A stretch of DNA of 64,000 nt from Salminus brasiliensis (taxonomy: Eukaryota; Chordata; Actinopteri; Characiformes; Bryconidae), in contig NC_132899.1 in the NCBI RefSeq assembly GCF_030463535.1, positions 18,747,490 through 18,811,489 on the forward strand, given 5' to 3'. Each line of letters begins with the position of its first letter. The stretch's first letter is position 1. The notes beneath the pieces are model-generated. The model had not been told where the DNA came from and searched no databases. It saw nothing but the letters and a program-made list of their open reading frames with translations. Positions 37,162 to 52,100 of this stretch are shown piece by piece. Both the position numbers and the translations under genes were made by a program.

Positions 37162-40100
37162 CTACTTTTCAGGGGAGAGTGGAGCTGGAAAAACAGAAGC
37201 CAGTAAATACATTATGCAATATATTGCTGCTATCACCAATCCTAGCCAAAGAGCAGAAGTGGAGAGGTGAGTGAGAACATGTATATGTTTGTTCATCATC
37301 TTCTACTACACTCTGATAAAAGGTTCCTTGAAGCCATACCCTAAGAGAACCATGGTTGTTTCCTTAAAGAATCCATTTTAAATGTTATTTTTGATCACTT
37401 TTGCTTTAATTTTACTTTAATTGCTTTAACCCCCCAGAGTTACAAGTCCAAACCAAGACTCGTTTAGGCACCTTTATTAATAGTGTCGAGTGAGTTTACA
37501 CATATGACTGGAAAGGTCTCGCGTGGGGTTGCCTCTCAGTTATATTAGTAATCAGTAGTAGTCATTCACTGATTTATTATTAGAGATTAAAGGGACCATA
37601 ACAGATTTTCCTCACTTTTTTAAAATAGAAGTTTAAAGTTTAAATAAACAATGTTGAATATAGTTTAAAATATGCTATTTACACTCAAATTCATACGGTG
37701 CATAGAAAATGTTTAAGTATTTGCATGTGATGAAGGTCATTCAGTCAGAACAGAGAGTGTTAACACAGATAAAACTTAAAGACACAATTAGAAAAACAAC
37801 CTTAAATGGTAGAAAGGTTCTTGTACAATGAATGATTACTTCTTTTGGGGCATACAATACTCTGGCATCAGAGGAAAAAATACCGGTATTGGCTCTTTGT
37901 CTTACCTTGCTCTGGAAGGATATTGGAAGGCTGTTTTAGACACTATTGCAGATGTCCCCAAAAAGGATATACCCTACTTTCCAAGACTTACCTGATTAGG
38001 AGATGAGTCTGTGTTACCAGAACAAATGGGGGTGAACCTAAGATTTCTTAAGATAGGACGCCTTGCCGCTAAAATGTTTTACTTTCAGGTTAAAATCACC
38101 TGAACCCCCTAGCTTTTCTGTGTGAAAAAGAAAGAAGTGTCTTTCTATATTCCCCCAAAGGGAAATATTATTTTACAGAAAAAGCCCAAACTGTTTGAGA
38201 AATACTGGGGAGAATTGCTAGTCTACTTTAAATCCAGGACTGTATAACTACTGTTTTTTTTCTATTATTTATTAATTAATAAATGTATTATTTATAATTA
38301 AATTTATTGCTGGGCTTTCCTGTCTTTTTTCTTTCCCCCTACATTCCCCCTACATGGGTGGAGGGATGAGGGGGGTGGGAATGTTGGGGGTGGGGTGGAT
38401 TTGTACGAATACATCTATGTTTTAGGAAATTTTGATGTAATCGGACAGAAACGTATAAACATATTGTTTTAAAAAAATATGTAGGCCCTTTAAAAAAAAT
38501 GACAGAAAAAAAAAAGAATTCACTGAACGATAGCAAAAACGCATCCATGTGTATATATCATTGCAGTCATGCAAAAACCTTGTATCTTCATTTTTACCAT
38601 TTTCCACCTTTTGACATAATGTGGCTCTAGCAGTTGTTGGATATATTGTTTTACATTTCACGATGAATGGACCTATAGAAATTCCAACATGGCATACAAT
38701 CTTTTTACACCGACTTCCACTGAAAGTATAGAGGGTTTATGGTTTAAAATCACACTCTACACACTCTGTTTTTTTTTTGCTTTTCTGGAGATGCATGGTT
38801 TCTGCATGACCGTGACGATATGCTGTAGAAACCACTATTCGGTTCAGTTTTTCAGAGAGCTCTATATGTACAGAGCTGGTCTCCTGGTACATGCAGTAGG
38901 AGTGAGCAAAGTTCTTCATCATTCAGGGGTGAATAATATTCACCCCCTATAATAAACAACATTATAGTGGGCCAGTAATGGAAGTGAAATCTGGAGCAGA
39001 GTTGAAAATGTAATGGGTCGTATTTAGTCAGCTCCTCTGAATGAATGACAGACTTCTGTACTAAGCACTTGTTTTACCGAACTGTATAATTCACACAATG
39101 TGAACACATGGGCACATGTTGCTCTGCAACATCTGCTGAGCAGTTCTCTTTTATGGCCCACTGTATTGATATGCTATTTTCAGGCTAGTGACTCAAAGGT
39201 CAGACCTGTGCAAAAACAGCCTGTAGTTCAGTAGATCTTGTATGGTAGAGTTTATTGAGACATGGGCCATAACATGGGCATTGCTCTTAGCCATTACAGT
39301 CTTGGTGTAGATTTTTGTTGGCAGTTTTCTGCACAAGTGTGGGTGTACAGGTCACTGTGGTGATTCAGATGCTGCCCGTGTGCTGAACACACTGTGGTTT
39401 GACCCACACAGCTCTCACTATGCTCACTGCAGTGGAATACCAGGGCTGGGAGCAGCACTTGACCATGGTAATGATATTTTAGACCTTTGTGGCCATGGAA
39501 ATGTGCATAGTGGCTTAGGGTGGCTATGACTGGGACTGATTTTAGTAGGCAATAATCAGACATTTAGCCCACTGGAAGAGGCTATGGCTCAGTGCATGGT
39601 GAAATATTCACCAAGAGACTGCTTATGTAGAAAGTGTGTTTTTTTTGTTTTTTTTTAATTCCAGGGTGAAAAACATGCTGCTGAAATCCAATTGTGTCCT
39701 GGAGGCTTTTGGAAATGCCAAGACCAACCGCAATGATAACTCAAGCCGCTTTGGAAAATACATGGATATTAACTTTGACTTCAAGGGGGACCCCATCGGT
39801 GGCCATATCAATAACTACCTACTAGAGAAGGTAAAGGGAGAAAAGTGTAGATTCTGGAAGCAAAGTAATCAACAAGTAAATATCAATGTTTTTAATCTGT
39901 TCTGTTTTTAATCTTCCCTTTAACCTTCGATCTGCTCTTCAGTCTAGAGTGATCTTCCAACAGGAAGGAGAGAGAAGCTTTCACTCCTTCTACCAGGTGA
40001 GAAAATGTCGCCAGCATCAGCAGCAGCAGCAACAGCTGTGTAAAAATAAGTCTGATGTTGAGGTTAGCTTTGTTTTTGAAGTCTGGTGTGACTCACACCG

Positions 40101-43100
40101 GCCAGATGCTACAGAACCCATGTTTATGACTGCAGAGCCACAGCCATCTACTGAAAACAAAGGATTACTCACCCTTATGCTACTGAAAATAACTGTGTTT
40201 AAACTAATACTCTGTGACGGGGTTTTTTTAACTGTCTACTCTACATCATGTTCCTGTATGTCTGTTATGCTAATCCAGTATCACACCAGTCCGCTGTGTT
40301 GTTTTGCCTCATGTTGACTCGTGTAGGAGTATTCACACTAATTAAGTTGGAGTAGAGTATTAGCGAAGTAGCAAAAGTACAACACTTAGTTATGGTCGGA
40401 CACGTTACTTTACTTACTTTTAGCCAACGTTTAACTACATGTTATTTCAACTGCAACCTGTGCCCAAAAGGATCAGATTCAGTTCACCAGGTAATTATCA
40501 GTTTCTAAATATGGAGATAATCTAAAGCAGGGATTCCCAATGCTAGTCCTGGAGTTCTGCACCATGGGGGGTTCAGAACATCCGCACCTGACACCTTTTC
40601 AATGTTCTAATGTTCCTTCATTACCTGGATCTGGTGTGTTAGATTAGGGTTGGAGCTAAGCTCTGTAGGCAGGTAGATCAGTAAAGTAAGATAGATGTAT
40701 GTGTAGTGGGTACCAGAAACCCCTGTTATGTGTTATGTGTCCATTTCACTTCAAAAAAATAAAAAATAAAAAAAACAGATACAACTTCAGGGGTTAATAA
40801 AGCAGCACATTATTAACCCCTGTTTTACTGAAATGCTTTATGTATGGAAATCCTTTCTGTTTCATGTTTAAATTGCGACTCAGGACGACATACTGATTTA
40901 TTGACTTACTTAGGGTCAGAAAGAATGAGTTCCTGCTCTTTAGGGTTTGACTTGCCATACTCGTGATCAAACTTTTTAGCAAAACACTGTTCTTTCCCAA
41001 ATGCAGTGGGAAATCATGCAGTAGTGTAAAATCCCTCTTTAATGTCATTGAGCACATCATTTAGGAGCATTTAGGGTTTTGAACGTGCAGAACTCATTCA
41101 TGCAGAGCATTAAAGTGTGACTGTGGAAGTCATGTTCACATCAGAAGTAAAACAAGCCTTTCCTAAGCATTCTACAGGACACTTAGTCAATTCGGTATGT
41201 GCTTCGTTATAATGCTCTCCTCTTAGTATTTTGTGCTTTGAAAGACAAACTCATGTAAATGCTGAATGTCAGAGTCAGGACAATCTATGCTGTATGTCCT
41301 TTTTTAAAAAAATATGTATAGGAAACAAATCAGAATTTGGGCTGATGTTGCCATTAGATACTAAAGACACAGTGTGGCTGTTTAGTAAATCGTAGCAGTC
41401 ACTTTGTAACACCAAAGCTGGCCCCTCTGTCGCCAAACGCTAACTTTACAGAGAAGGAAAAAGCATTGTTGTCAACATTTAAAGGAAGGAAACTTAAACA
41501 GAAGTTCTATTCCAAGTATTAGAGCAGCCAACGTTCAGCTGCCGACAACAGACCGTAATCTGTGGCATGTGGGTTTTAATGCTGTGTTTTAATCTCTTTC
41601 TTTTTTTGTTCGACCCAGCTTGTAAAAGGAGCTCCAGAATCTTTGCTGCGATCCTTGCACATTCAGAAAGACCCTACAGCCTACAATTACATTAAAGTTG
41701 GAGGCATGGTCAAGGTATTCCATTTCATCTTACTGAAGCAGATTCCTAATTGGTTCTACACCGAACCTCTTAAATCTTTGTCTTGGTTTGCTTGGCCAGT
41801 TTCTTTCTTTTCATATTGCTTAGTAGTTATTAATCTTATGACTTACTATTCAGTAACGACTTATGTGTACGTTTTCTCCTGTTGGAAGTGAAGATGAGCC
41901 CGCATACAGTTTTAGATTAAGTTGAAACTGTTTGCTTTTCCCATGATGTCTCCAGAAAATTGCACAAATAACAAAAATGCCTATAGCACCACAAAAGCAA
42001 AGGATGGCGGTCAGTGTGTAATGTATTGCATGTTATGTAAGCCTGTCATGGCTCAATCGTGTTTGAGTCAGCGAGCAGAATTGCAGGTGGCTGCTCAGCT
42101 GGGTCTGCTCTGAGTTTAATGAGAGAGAACAAAAACAAATTTGTGACAGTAAACAAGATGATGTCATGGAACAGGCTGGGTTGCGGGGATAACACTGCTG
42201 TAGTGCAGGCTAGGGCTGTTTGAACATTGTGTGCCATGCTCCACTTTTTTATAGAAACAATTTCTGGTCAAGCTTCACTCTGTGTCCAAAAGGGCTGTGG
42301 TTTCCACGGCTACCTACAGTACGAAATAAGCCCCCATCTGCAGGCAACATTAGCCACAAGAGCACTGGAATAATTAAAAACTCAGTTGTTTTCTGAGGCT
42401 TGGGGAGATGGGGAAATTGGTTACCACACCAGCAATCCTCTGGCTTTAATTGCAGAACTACAAATGCAGTGTAACAGTAACAGTTTAAAAGCATAGCTGT
42501 ATGCTGTATGTTTTTTTTGTTTTTTTTTTGTGACAATTAATGATAGGGATGTGACCAGGTGTTTTGGGAAGTGGCAGTGGGATATGGTGATTTACCAAGA
42601 GAATAGTGTTGTCTTAACCCTTTAAACAGCCTATGTGTGTTAAGTGTTCTTACAAACTTCTCTTACCCAAGAATAGCCCCTCTGTTTGTACAGAGGTCCC
42701 TGTAGTTACTGAGTAATATACCTTAGTAATAATAAGTCTCAAGTAGTAATAAGCCTTGGAGTGTTAGGGGGTTAAAATAGAATTCATATAGCTCTGCACA
42801 TATAGAAACACACAAAATATGCACTTTAAATACAGTGAGTTATGAAAGGTTCCTAAATTAATGTTACTTTATGATAAAATATTGTCTTGTACATCTGCTT
42901 ATCCAAGATTTCATCCAAAATCAAGACAGTCTTTGCTGATATTATCCCCTCTTATCTGCAGTAAAAACCTCCACTCTTTACACTAGAGATTTACTCTAGC
43001 AATCTTCCTGTGAGGCCGGCTTCTGAAAACAGGGGGCAGTGGGTTGACTCTTTACATTGACCATGGTGGCCTTGGGCTCATGGGTGCCTTCTCCAGAGTG

Positions 43101-46100
43101 TCCCATTCTGTTGTTGGAGATTATACAAGCCGTGTGGGGCAGTACAGTATTTATGTCCAAATGTTTGTGGACATCCCTTTTAATGAAGGCATTTAGCTAC
43201 TTTAAGTTGCACCCATTGCTGACACAGATTGCACATGCACCGCATTGTTTAGTCCCTGTATAGAAGTATTGGCAATAGAATAGGACTCTCTGAAGCAGAT
43301 AAACTTGAACCTGTTGGTACCATGCCTAATGCCAGACATGGACTAGAGCAGTATAAAGCCCCCAGCATTGAGCTGTGGAGCAGTGAGACAAATTATGTTG
43401 CTCCATCCAATACTTTTGGGATAAATTGGGAACCTAACATCCTAACCTCCTGACTAACAGTTTTGTTGCTGAATGCAGTCAAATATTCACAGCAAGTTGT
43501 AGTAGAGAGCCTTCCCTGGACAATTGAGACAGTTACTCCAACAAAAGCAAGAAAAACAGCAATAAGAGGAATTCAATAGACATTCAATAGACAATCATTT
43601 ACATTCAACTTAGAGTTCATTTGCATTCAAGAGACATTCCGTTGGATGTCCGGTGAGCACTACAGTGAACCTTCAGTGAAGTGTTAACAAAATAATTATC
43701 CAGCTATGTATTGTACAGCCTCAATACAATTATAACATGTATTATTTCCCTGCAGTGTAGGGGTAATGCTATTTTCTGCTATTATTAGAGAAGCAAAAAT
43801 GTGTTTTTGTCACAATTAATGAGTAAAATTTGGTCACAAAAGTTGTTGTAAATAGGTGGGCTCTATGGGGTCTTGGACCAAAACCAAAACCATTCATTTT
43901 ATCCAGTTATCATGACATGGTTTTTCATCTAAGTCAGTGAGCTTGAGTGGCTAACTACTTTGCTAACCACCATGTCTTTCCTGTCACATCTGTAGTCCTC
44001 CATCAACGACAATGCGGAGTTCAAAGCTGTGGCAGATGCCATGAAGGTTATTGGCTTCACCACAGAGGAAATTCAGACCGTCTACAAGATCCTGGCTACC
44101 ATCCTGCACCTGGTACTCTTCATTGTTTATACTCTCTGTCTGCATATTCACCTGCAGTACTTTATGCTCTGTTTACAGTCACAGTCATACGTTACCATTT
44201 AAAAAATATAAAATGTGCATAGCCATGCAGAGAGCCGTAATTTGGACAGATGTTTGCTCTTGCATTTCCAGTGTATCTGAGAAGGATTTAACAGTAACGC
44301 TGTGTGCTTTTCCAGGGCAATCTGAAGTTCGGCAGTGATGGCGATGTGACTCTGATTGAGAATTCTAAGGTGGTAGCAGTGCTGGGGGAGCTGCTGTCCA
44401 CTAAAGAGGAGAATGTTGAGAAGGCCTTGCTCTACCGCACTGTGGCGACGGGACGTGATGTCATTGACAAGCAGCACACAGACCAAGAGGCCAGTTATGG
44501 CCGGGACGCTCTAGCCAAGGTAAACCAGACTTTATTTTAATTATCATCTGTACTGGAGCGTTCTAGGTCCAAAGTCTAGGGGTTTGTGTGGCAGGCCATA
44601 TGCAGTATAAGGGCTATAAACAGAAGTAACTGAAGCATAAATATACTCCAGTATGCTCCTGAAGGGATGGGTTTCAGAATTTTGATTCCTGGAACTTACT
44701 ACATGGCGATTTCTGAACAGGGGTGGGTTTAACAAACTGAAAACTTAAGTTAAAAGTGTGGCAGGCTATTTGTTTACATATTAGATGCAGCATAAAGTAG
44801 ATGACTATCTATTCAGATGAGTCAAAAAATTATGACCACTCTGCGTTGAAGCATATGACATTGATTATCTCATAACAATGGTGCAGATTGTTATGAGATA
44901 AAGGTCTGGGATACGTTAGACGATAAACAAACAGTCTGTTTTTGTAGTTGACGTGTTGGATGTAGGAAAAATGGGGAGGTGTGAAGACCAGCCAAAGCGG
45001 GGTACTTTCAGTCAGTAGTGGTGAGAAACTTTGAACTTCCGACAGAGGGACAAACCATCAACTGGCAACAGGGTGTTTGTTGTACACCCAAGGCTCATTG
45101 ATGCATAAGGACAACAAAGGCTATTCTGTCTAGTCTTAATAGGCAGAAAAGCTACTGTATTACTACACACAGTGCATTGCACCCTGCTGCACATGGGGGT
45201 TTAATAGCCACAGATCTGTCAGAGTGCTAACCCCGGTCTACCAGCAAAACGCCTACAGTGGACACTGAATTATCAGAGCTTGACCTTGAAGCAACATTAT
45301 TCATGAGTTCAGTCAAGAAGTCTGATTGGTGGTGGCTTCATTTCTCATCTTGAGGGACTTTTAAAAGATTTTTAAGTTTTTTCTGTTGTTTATGGCTTGG
45401 TGCTTAATACCACAGTATAGCTTCAGAGGTCTTATAGAGTGAGCTGTTTTGGTGGCATGTGGAGGAACATCATCATCATCATCATCATCATATAGCTCAT
45501 TTTAGGCTTGTACACTCATCGTAGGCTCATCTCCAGCAGCAGGGTTGGTGACCACTGGTACAGTGGGTAACACCACTGCCTTCTCTGAGGTTCTTGGTCA
45601 TATAAAATATATCTTTAATGTCATATTATCTATGATATAGCTATAATATAGTAACACAACTCTCTTTTACTCATTTTGGTTTTGGCTTCTACTAATTGCT
45701 ATGTATTGACTGTTGTGTTTCCCTAGGCTATTTACGAGCGCCTTTTCTGCTGGATTGTGGGAAGAATTAATGATATTATCGAAGTGAAGAACTATGATGC
45801 CAGAGTCCATGGGAAGAATACAGTTATTGGAGTGCTGGATATATATGGGTTTGAGATCTTTCAGAACAACAGGTAAAATACCATGTATACTCTACTATTT
45901 TAGGTGCTATATTTTTGTCTCTTTTTCCCCCCTATAACATCCCCTCTCCACCATTTCCAGCTTTGAGCAGTTCTGTATAAACTACTGCAATGAAAAGCTG
46001 CAACAGCTCTTCATTCAGTTGGTGCTGAAGCAGGAGCAGGAGGAGTATCAGCGAGAGGGCATCCCATGGAAACATGTAAGACCATTTCCGCATTCTACTT

Positions 46101-49100
46101 ATTGCTCCTTAACTCACAATACATTCTTTTGCTGATGTTTTAATGGTACCCAATGGTTTTGTAAGAGTGATGTTATAGTGTACTACTATCTATTGCTCAT
46201 ATGAACCTTCTGTTGTATTCTGTTTCGTGTGCGTCTGTGTTTTTGGCAGATTGACTACTTCAATAATCAGATTATTGTGGACCTGGTGGAGCAGCAGCAC
46301 AAGGGAATCTTCTCTGTGCTGGATGAGGCCTGTATGAATGTAGGAAAGGTGACCGATGAGATGTTCCTCCAGGCACTCAACGGCAAACTGGCCAAGCACG
46401 CTCACTACACCAGCCGCAAGGTAACACACACTGCTTGTTGTATTAAGTGGTTAATAAAACACAATTGAGATGCAGTTAACTGAATATAAACATTTTTACA
46501 TTTTAAGATAATTTTACATCATAAAATATTTTATTTTATTATGTAAGTGATGTCCTGGAAAACCCTTTTTCCATTGTTGATGTTCTGTAAGAAAATACTG
46601 TATACTCATACATATCTCTACATAGTGACCGATATCCTCACCCAGACATTGTGTGATCTTTTCTATCTTGTTAACATTGGAGTCCAATGCTTATTATTTG
46701 ATTCAGCACAGCAGAGTGGCTGTAGATATTTCTTAAGTTCTCAAATCAATCAAACTTGACCTAAACGTAGAATTTGTTGCATATAATACTCTGAATGGGC
46801 ACAAGAGGGCAGCAGTGATCAGGGAAAGACAACCGTTCTATCTCACTCTATATTGAGTTCTAGGTGATGTCACTGATAACCAATGGGAGCTATTGAGACT
46901 GGTGTCTCTCAGCAATGGCATACGGTGCACAAGAGGGAGAGCGTGAGATGGAGAAAAACTAAGCTAGAGATAAACAAAGGTTTAGTTGACGCTAAGAAGT
47001 AAAATGGGTAGAAACAAAAAAAATCTAAATTAGGACTCTCATTATTCTCTAGGTTAAGCTGTAGGTAAACCTGGGACAAGCTGAGGCTGCATGTATCCAC
47101 CCATCCTTGATTTCTTGTCCATGCAGCACGGTGGGCAGAGAGCCAGGGAGCTGTAGGCAGTAGGCTCCAAGCTAAATGTGAGCATGGACAGCAAAAGTGC
47201 TGTTTCATCAGTTTTGTCTGTCCTCTCGTTAAACGCAGGCATACGCTCAATGATAAACCATATCAGTGTAGAAAAGAAAAGGGTGTTATTAATGCTGCTT
47301 ATTTCGATATGTGATCAAGACTACCTAGCAATACCTTAAAACACATTGGTGAACCATTGCTCTGCCATGCTTAAAGACTAGCCTGACAGGTCTTTTTGTT
47401 TCTTGGATGATGTGAATGCCATGATTCATCCAAATGAGCAAAAAGAATGTCTGTGATTGGTCACGGATTGCTCACAGCCCCCAGTAAGAGGTTCAGTGAT
47501 TGGTTACAGCATCGTTTGCACATTTTGCAAGATAATATTGCGATGGTGGCAAACAATACAGACAGTAAGAGTAAGTGAAATAATAAGAAACCAGCATTTG
47601 GTAGTTCTTCTGCATTAGGCTGATGCTGTAATCAAAAACCTTCTTGGGTGCAGAAATATTAATTAGCCTATAGAGCTCATTTGTAATGCAGGAGATTACT
47701 GTTCACTGTAGAGGAATCATAGCACTGTTAATTCAGCTGAGAGAGCGGAACTGACTCATCCCTGCTTGTGCGTGTGTATGTGCGTACACAATGTATCATG
47801 TGTTTATTATATGGCAGATGTAGTGTATGTATGCATTCATATTTGTTTAAATGAGCTCACTTAACATGGGACAGTGTGTGCTAAGACCAAAATATTACTA
47901 TTATGATTCTATTTCCACATTGTGATTATAATGCACCTTGCGGTAAATTAAAAAAAACACACTGCTGAATTGATCATTATGGTATGATTCACAATTCAAG
48001 CCTGCATTTGACCAAAAAAAAAAAGATATTTTTATTGAATGATATGAACACTTTGGTCGTTAGAAACCCTTCTTGAACTGTTATTGGTTAAGATACAGAC
48101 TGAGATAAACAAAATGCTTTATGCGAGTCTGAGTCAAGTCTACAGTCTCTGGGGTGCACAAAATGGTTGGTTAATCTGTGATTTGTATAACCAGCATGCT
48201 AGATAGCTAGAATGTGTATTTTAAGAATTCCAATATTTAAGTTTTAGTACATTTTAAACGATTGTAGCTTCAGCTAAAATGTTTTGCTATTATTAGTATT
48301 TACAGTAAATATCTAAAAAGGATCTTTCTGAAGGAGTTGAAGGCTTCAGCAGCTGAGATAGGAGACACTCTGCATACAACAACTGTTGCCTGTTTTTTTC
48401 ACCAGTCAAAAGTCAACTGGAAGAAGGTTCTTTGGAGCTTTATGGACATCGGATTAGACGCTATATTTGGCAGAACACCAAACACTGCAGATCACCACAA
48501 ACACACCATCCCCACTGTGAAGCATGGTGGTGGCAGCATCAGTTATAGTCAATGGTGTCTTGGTGGCCTCCCTCACTAGTCCTCTTCTTGCACGATCACT
48601 CAGTTTGTGGAGATGAATCTTATGTCATAATGATAGATTTAACTAAATTTCAGGGGATGTTCAGTGACTTGGATTTATTTATTTTTTTTTTTGTATCCAA
48701 CCCCTGACTTTTCAATAACTATTTCTCGGTTCCCAGTTGCTTGGTATGTTATTTTGCTTTCATGGTGCATTTGTACCCAGGAAACAGTAAATTCAAATTC
48801 ATTCCATCATTAATAAGGCAATACACTACAAATCTCAAAACACAACATTAGGCTTCTGATAAAAGCAAATATCATATTGTATTTATTATTAAAAATGATC
48901 CCCTTATCGAAACCTGACCAAACTAGCTATTTCTGAGCTCCTTTACTCTCTATAATTCCTCCTTAGACGCTGACGTTCTGTCTTTGTATCAGTTCCGGCT
49001 ACTGACCTAATTAAGTGGCGCTCATTAACAAGGCTATGGCCAAAACCCCAGAGAGACCTTTTATTCCTCCTCCTTGTTTTGCTCCTCACACTATTGCTCT

Positions 49101-52100
49101 GCAGTCTTCCGTCTTCCAGAGAAAAGTTACACACTCGGCTAACTTCAAATGTGCGAAGGCTTAACAGACTGCATGACTTGAGGCAGTTCTTGCAATGCAG
49201 TTATTTTCTCCTAACTAGGAAGTTTGAAAACTCTAGTGCGAGACAGGATATAGAAGCCGGAGAGAGAGGAAAGAGAGTCGGAGCGAGAGAGTGCACGAAA
49301 GGAAGCTGCAGTGCTTTCACATTGCTTTAGCCTGTGCCTGAGATCTTCAGTGTCTGCCAGAGTCGATGTTTTCTCCTCTCCACTCTAATGAGAAGCCTGA
49401 CAGGCAACATGGATTCTCTGTGTTCTTTTAGATTCACTCTGTCATAACCTGCACTGGCTGCAGCTCTGAGGCCGGATCACAGCAGGGAGAGAAGGGGAGT
49501 CAGAAATCCTTCATCACTTTGCAAAGTGTCGTTCTTCTTGTTAGACTGCTTCCTTTCGTGCTAGCAGGTGAAATCGTTTTTAGTGGTCCTTTATGCCTGT
49601 CGGGGGGATGGTTGTGGTATCGTTAGTGAGTTTTATGGAAAAACAACAGAGGAAATTGTGCTACTGAGAGTTTCCTGCACGGCAGGAGTTGATATAGATG
49701 TACTGATGTTTGGGGTGTTACTGTTTGACAGTTTCATGGCATGATGGCATAGTCAAAAAATAGCACCGTTTCACAGGATCATGGTGTTGAGCAGTGGTTT
49801 AAAACTGCAGATAAAGTAGATGATGGTGAGATATCAGTCAACGAAGCATACACATTACTTTATTACATGCTTTTTTTTTAGTTCAGTTCCTGATCATTTG
49901 GCCCTCAGTTGCTGACACTGCAGTGACACTGCAGTGAAATCACATTGAGCATGTGTGCAACAACAAATGTGATAACAGCTTTAGGAAATTATATTGTTTT
50001 TATTATGTTGACGGAATCAGTTAAAAGGCAGAAGTAGATGCTCTTTGGCTTAAAATTAAAGTCTAGAGCATCTCTGCAGCCTTTTCAGTATGTAATTATA
50101 CATGTACCAAACATTTTCACCTCAGCATGAGGAAACCTGGAGTGTTGTTTCTAAGTAATTGAAGATTGAGCACGACCTCTCACTATAATGAACTGCTCTC
50201 TGGTGGAACTGATGTATCCTGTGCCAGGTGTGGCTCATGGCTGGGTTCAGAAAGCAGCAGCTAATAAGCTGACTTCACAGACACTGTGCAGAGCCTCATC
50301 AGCTAATGAGCACATATGCACTTCAATGTAGTCAGCCATGCAGCCATGGGCTTCTATAGCAGCATCCTGTCATACGCCTTCACCTCCAGCCGGCGCGTGC
50401 TGCAGAGAGGAAGTGAGCGAGGGGGAGAGGAAAACGGGAGGGAGGAGTGAAGCCCCCCCCAGCCGCCACTAAACGTGATGTCAGAGTCAGGGCTTGGACG
50501 CCTGTGTCAGCAAATAACTGTAATTAAGAGCTGCTGGGAAGCAAGGCATTTAAATAACACACATTTAAGAGGATCAAAGCCATTTAAGGGGGTAACTGGG
50601 AGAATCTTAAACATGGGAAAAGTTTCTGTTGCGTCTGTAGCATAGAGTCAATTACCACAGGCTAACGTTTTCCTGTTCTTAGTAAAAGAACAGAAAACCT
50701 TAGCTCATAACACACCTACGGCCAGGCGCTTCACTCGACATCAACACAGCAAAGAGCGCACCATTGTTCTGAGTGATTAGGGAGAAGGAGGGTCATCCTT
50801 CTCCCTCCATCAGACAGTGAAGTAGATACAATATCTTGGGAGCCAATTATGCACTACTGGACTCCCAGCTACAGAATTACCAGGGATCAAACCTGCAATC
50901 ACCTGATGATCTCCTGCTTAGATGGCTGTGCCACTTGGGAGCACATTACACAAATCTAAAGAGCTTATCAAATCAAAAGGGCCCAATACATAGAATTAAG
51001 TTCCTAATCAAGGTATTCAAAAGGGCAATAAAATGATCAGGTCATCCCTAGATCAGGATTTGTACAGCAAGAACAATATGTAGATACATTTCAAAATACA
51101 GATTAAAATCCATGTCTGTGTATTATCATAGTTCCTTAAACCGCTGGTTCTCAACCTATTTTAGTAATGTAAAAATCCTTTAAGGTATTGCAAACCAACA
51201 AAGGAAACATCTTTATTTTCTAAAAAAAAACTGGTTTCTACAATCCTTTAACAGTGTTAATAGTCAATTTTTATTCGTTAATCACGTTTGAGAGTTAGAA
51301 CCGATTTTCAATAATCTTCTCATCTTATTGGGATGCTAGTAGGCCCTGGAGTAGATATCTTTGAGTCACAAATGACTTGAGTGTCCAGAGCAGGGCTCTC
51401 GTCAGGACTGGATCTGTGCTCCATTACTGGTATGGCTGGGTGCCAGCTTAACTAACATGCTGTTGGACGAGGCACAGGTGGTGAGCAGGATGGCATACTG
51501 CTGGAGCTAGCGACAGAACTGGAGGGCTGGGCTTTGGAGCCTGAGCCTGTATGACCAAGCAAAGCCAAGCCTTAAAGCTGTCCACACAATTACCCACCGC
51601 AGGCAAAGCTGTCTGGTCGGCTTATATTCCAAAACACCAGGGGCTGTTGTCTCGGTCATGGATCAAATCTAGTCTTGGACTAAACTACAATGCCAATTAG
51701 ATGATTGTATAGACAAATATATCATGTTTAATCAAAAATGCTTATTCTTGATATCATAGAAGGCTACAAGGTGTAGATGAACAGCTGGTCAGAGTTTATT
51801 TACATTGTGCTGTGAGCAATTTGACAATACCAGCTACAATAACAGTTTTTCAGTGACTTTAATTATTAATTAATTATAAATATTTTCTTATTGCCATTTT
51901 CCAACCTGTCCTTATCCCTTATTTATGGAATTTAATATATTGTTTTTAGCCATATACTGATGCCCCATGCAATGCATGGATTTGTTCCTTCGTTTCATCA
52001 CATGCTCACCTAATTAAATGTCATACCAGGTGTTGGATGGTAACTATGAGGAGAGCTTTGGAGATGCTTTAATGAACACAGTGACCTAAAACCACTGCTT

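Noticed and set aside
48337..48579. 80-codon open frame as a host gene
   Set aside because: The residues match a broken Tc1 transposase, with a missing middle part.
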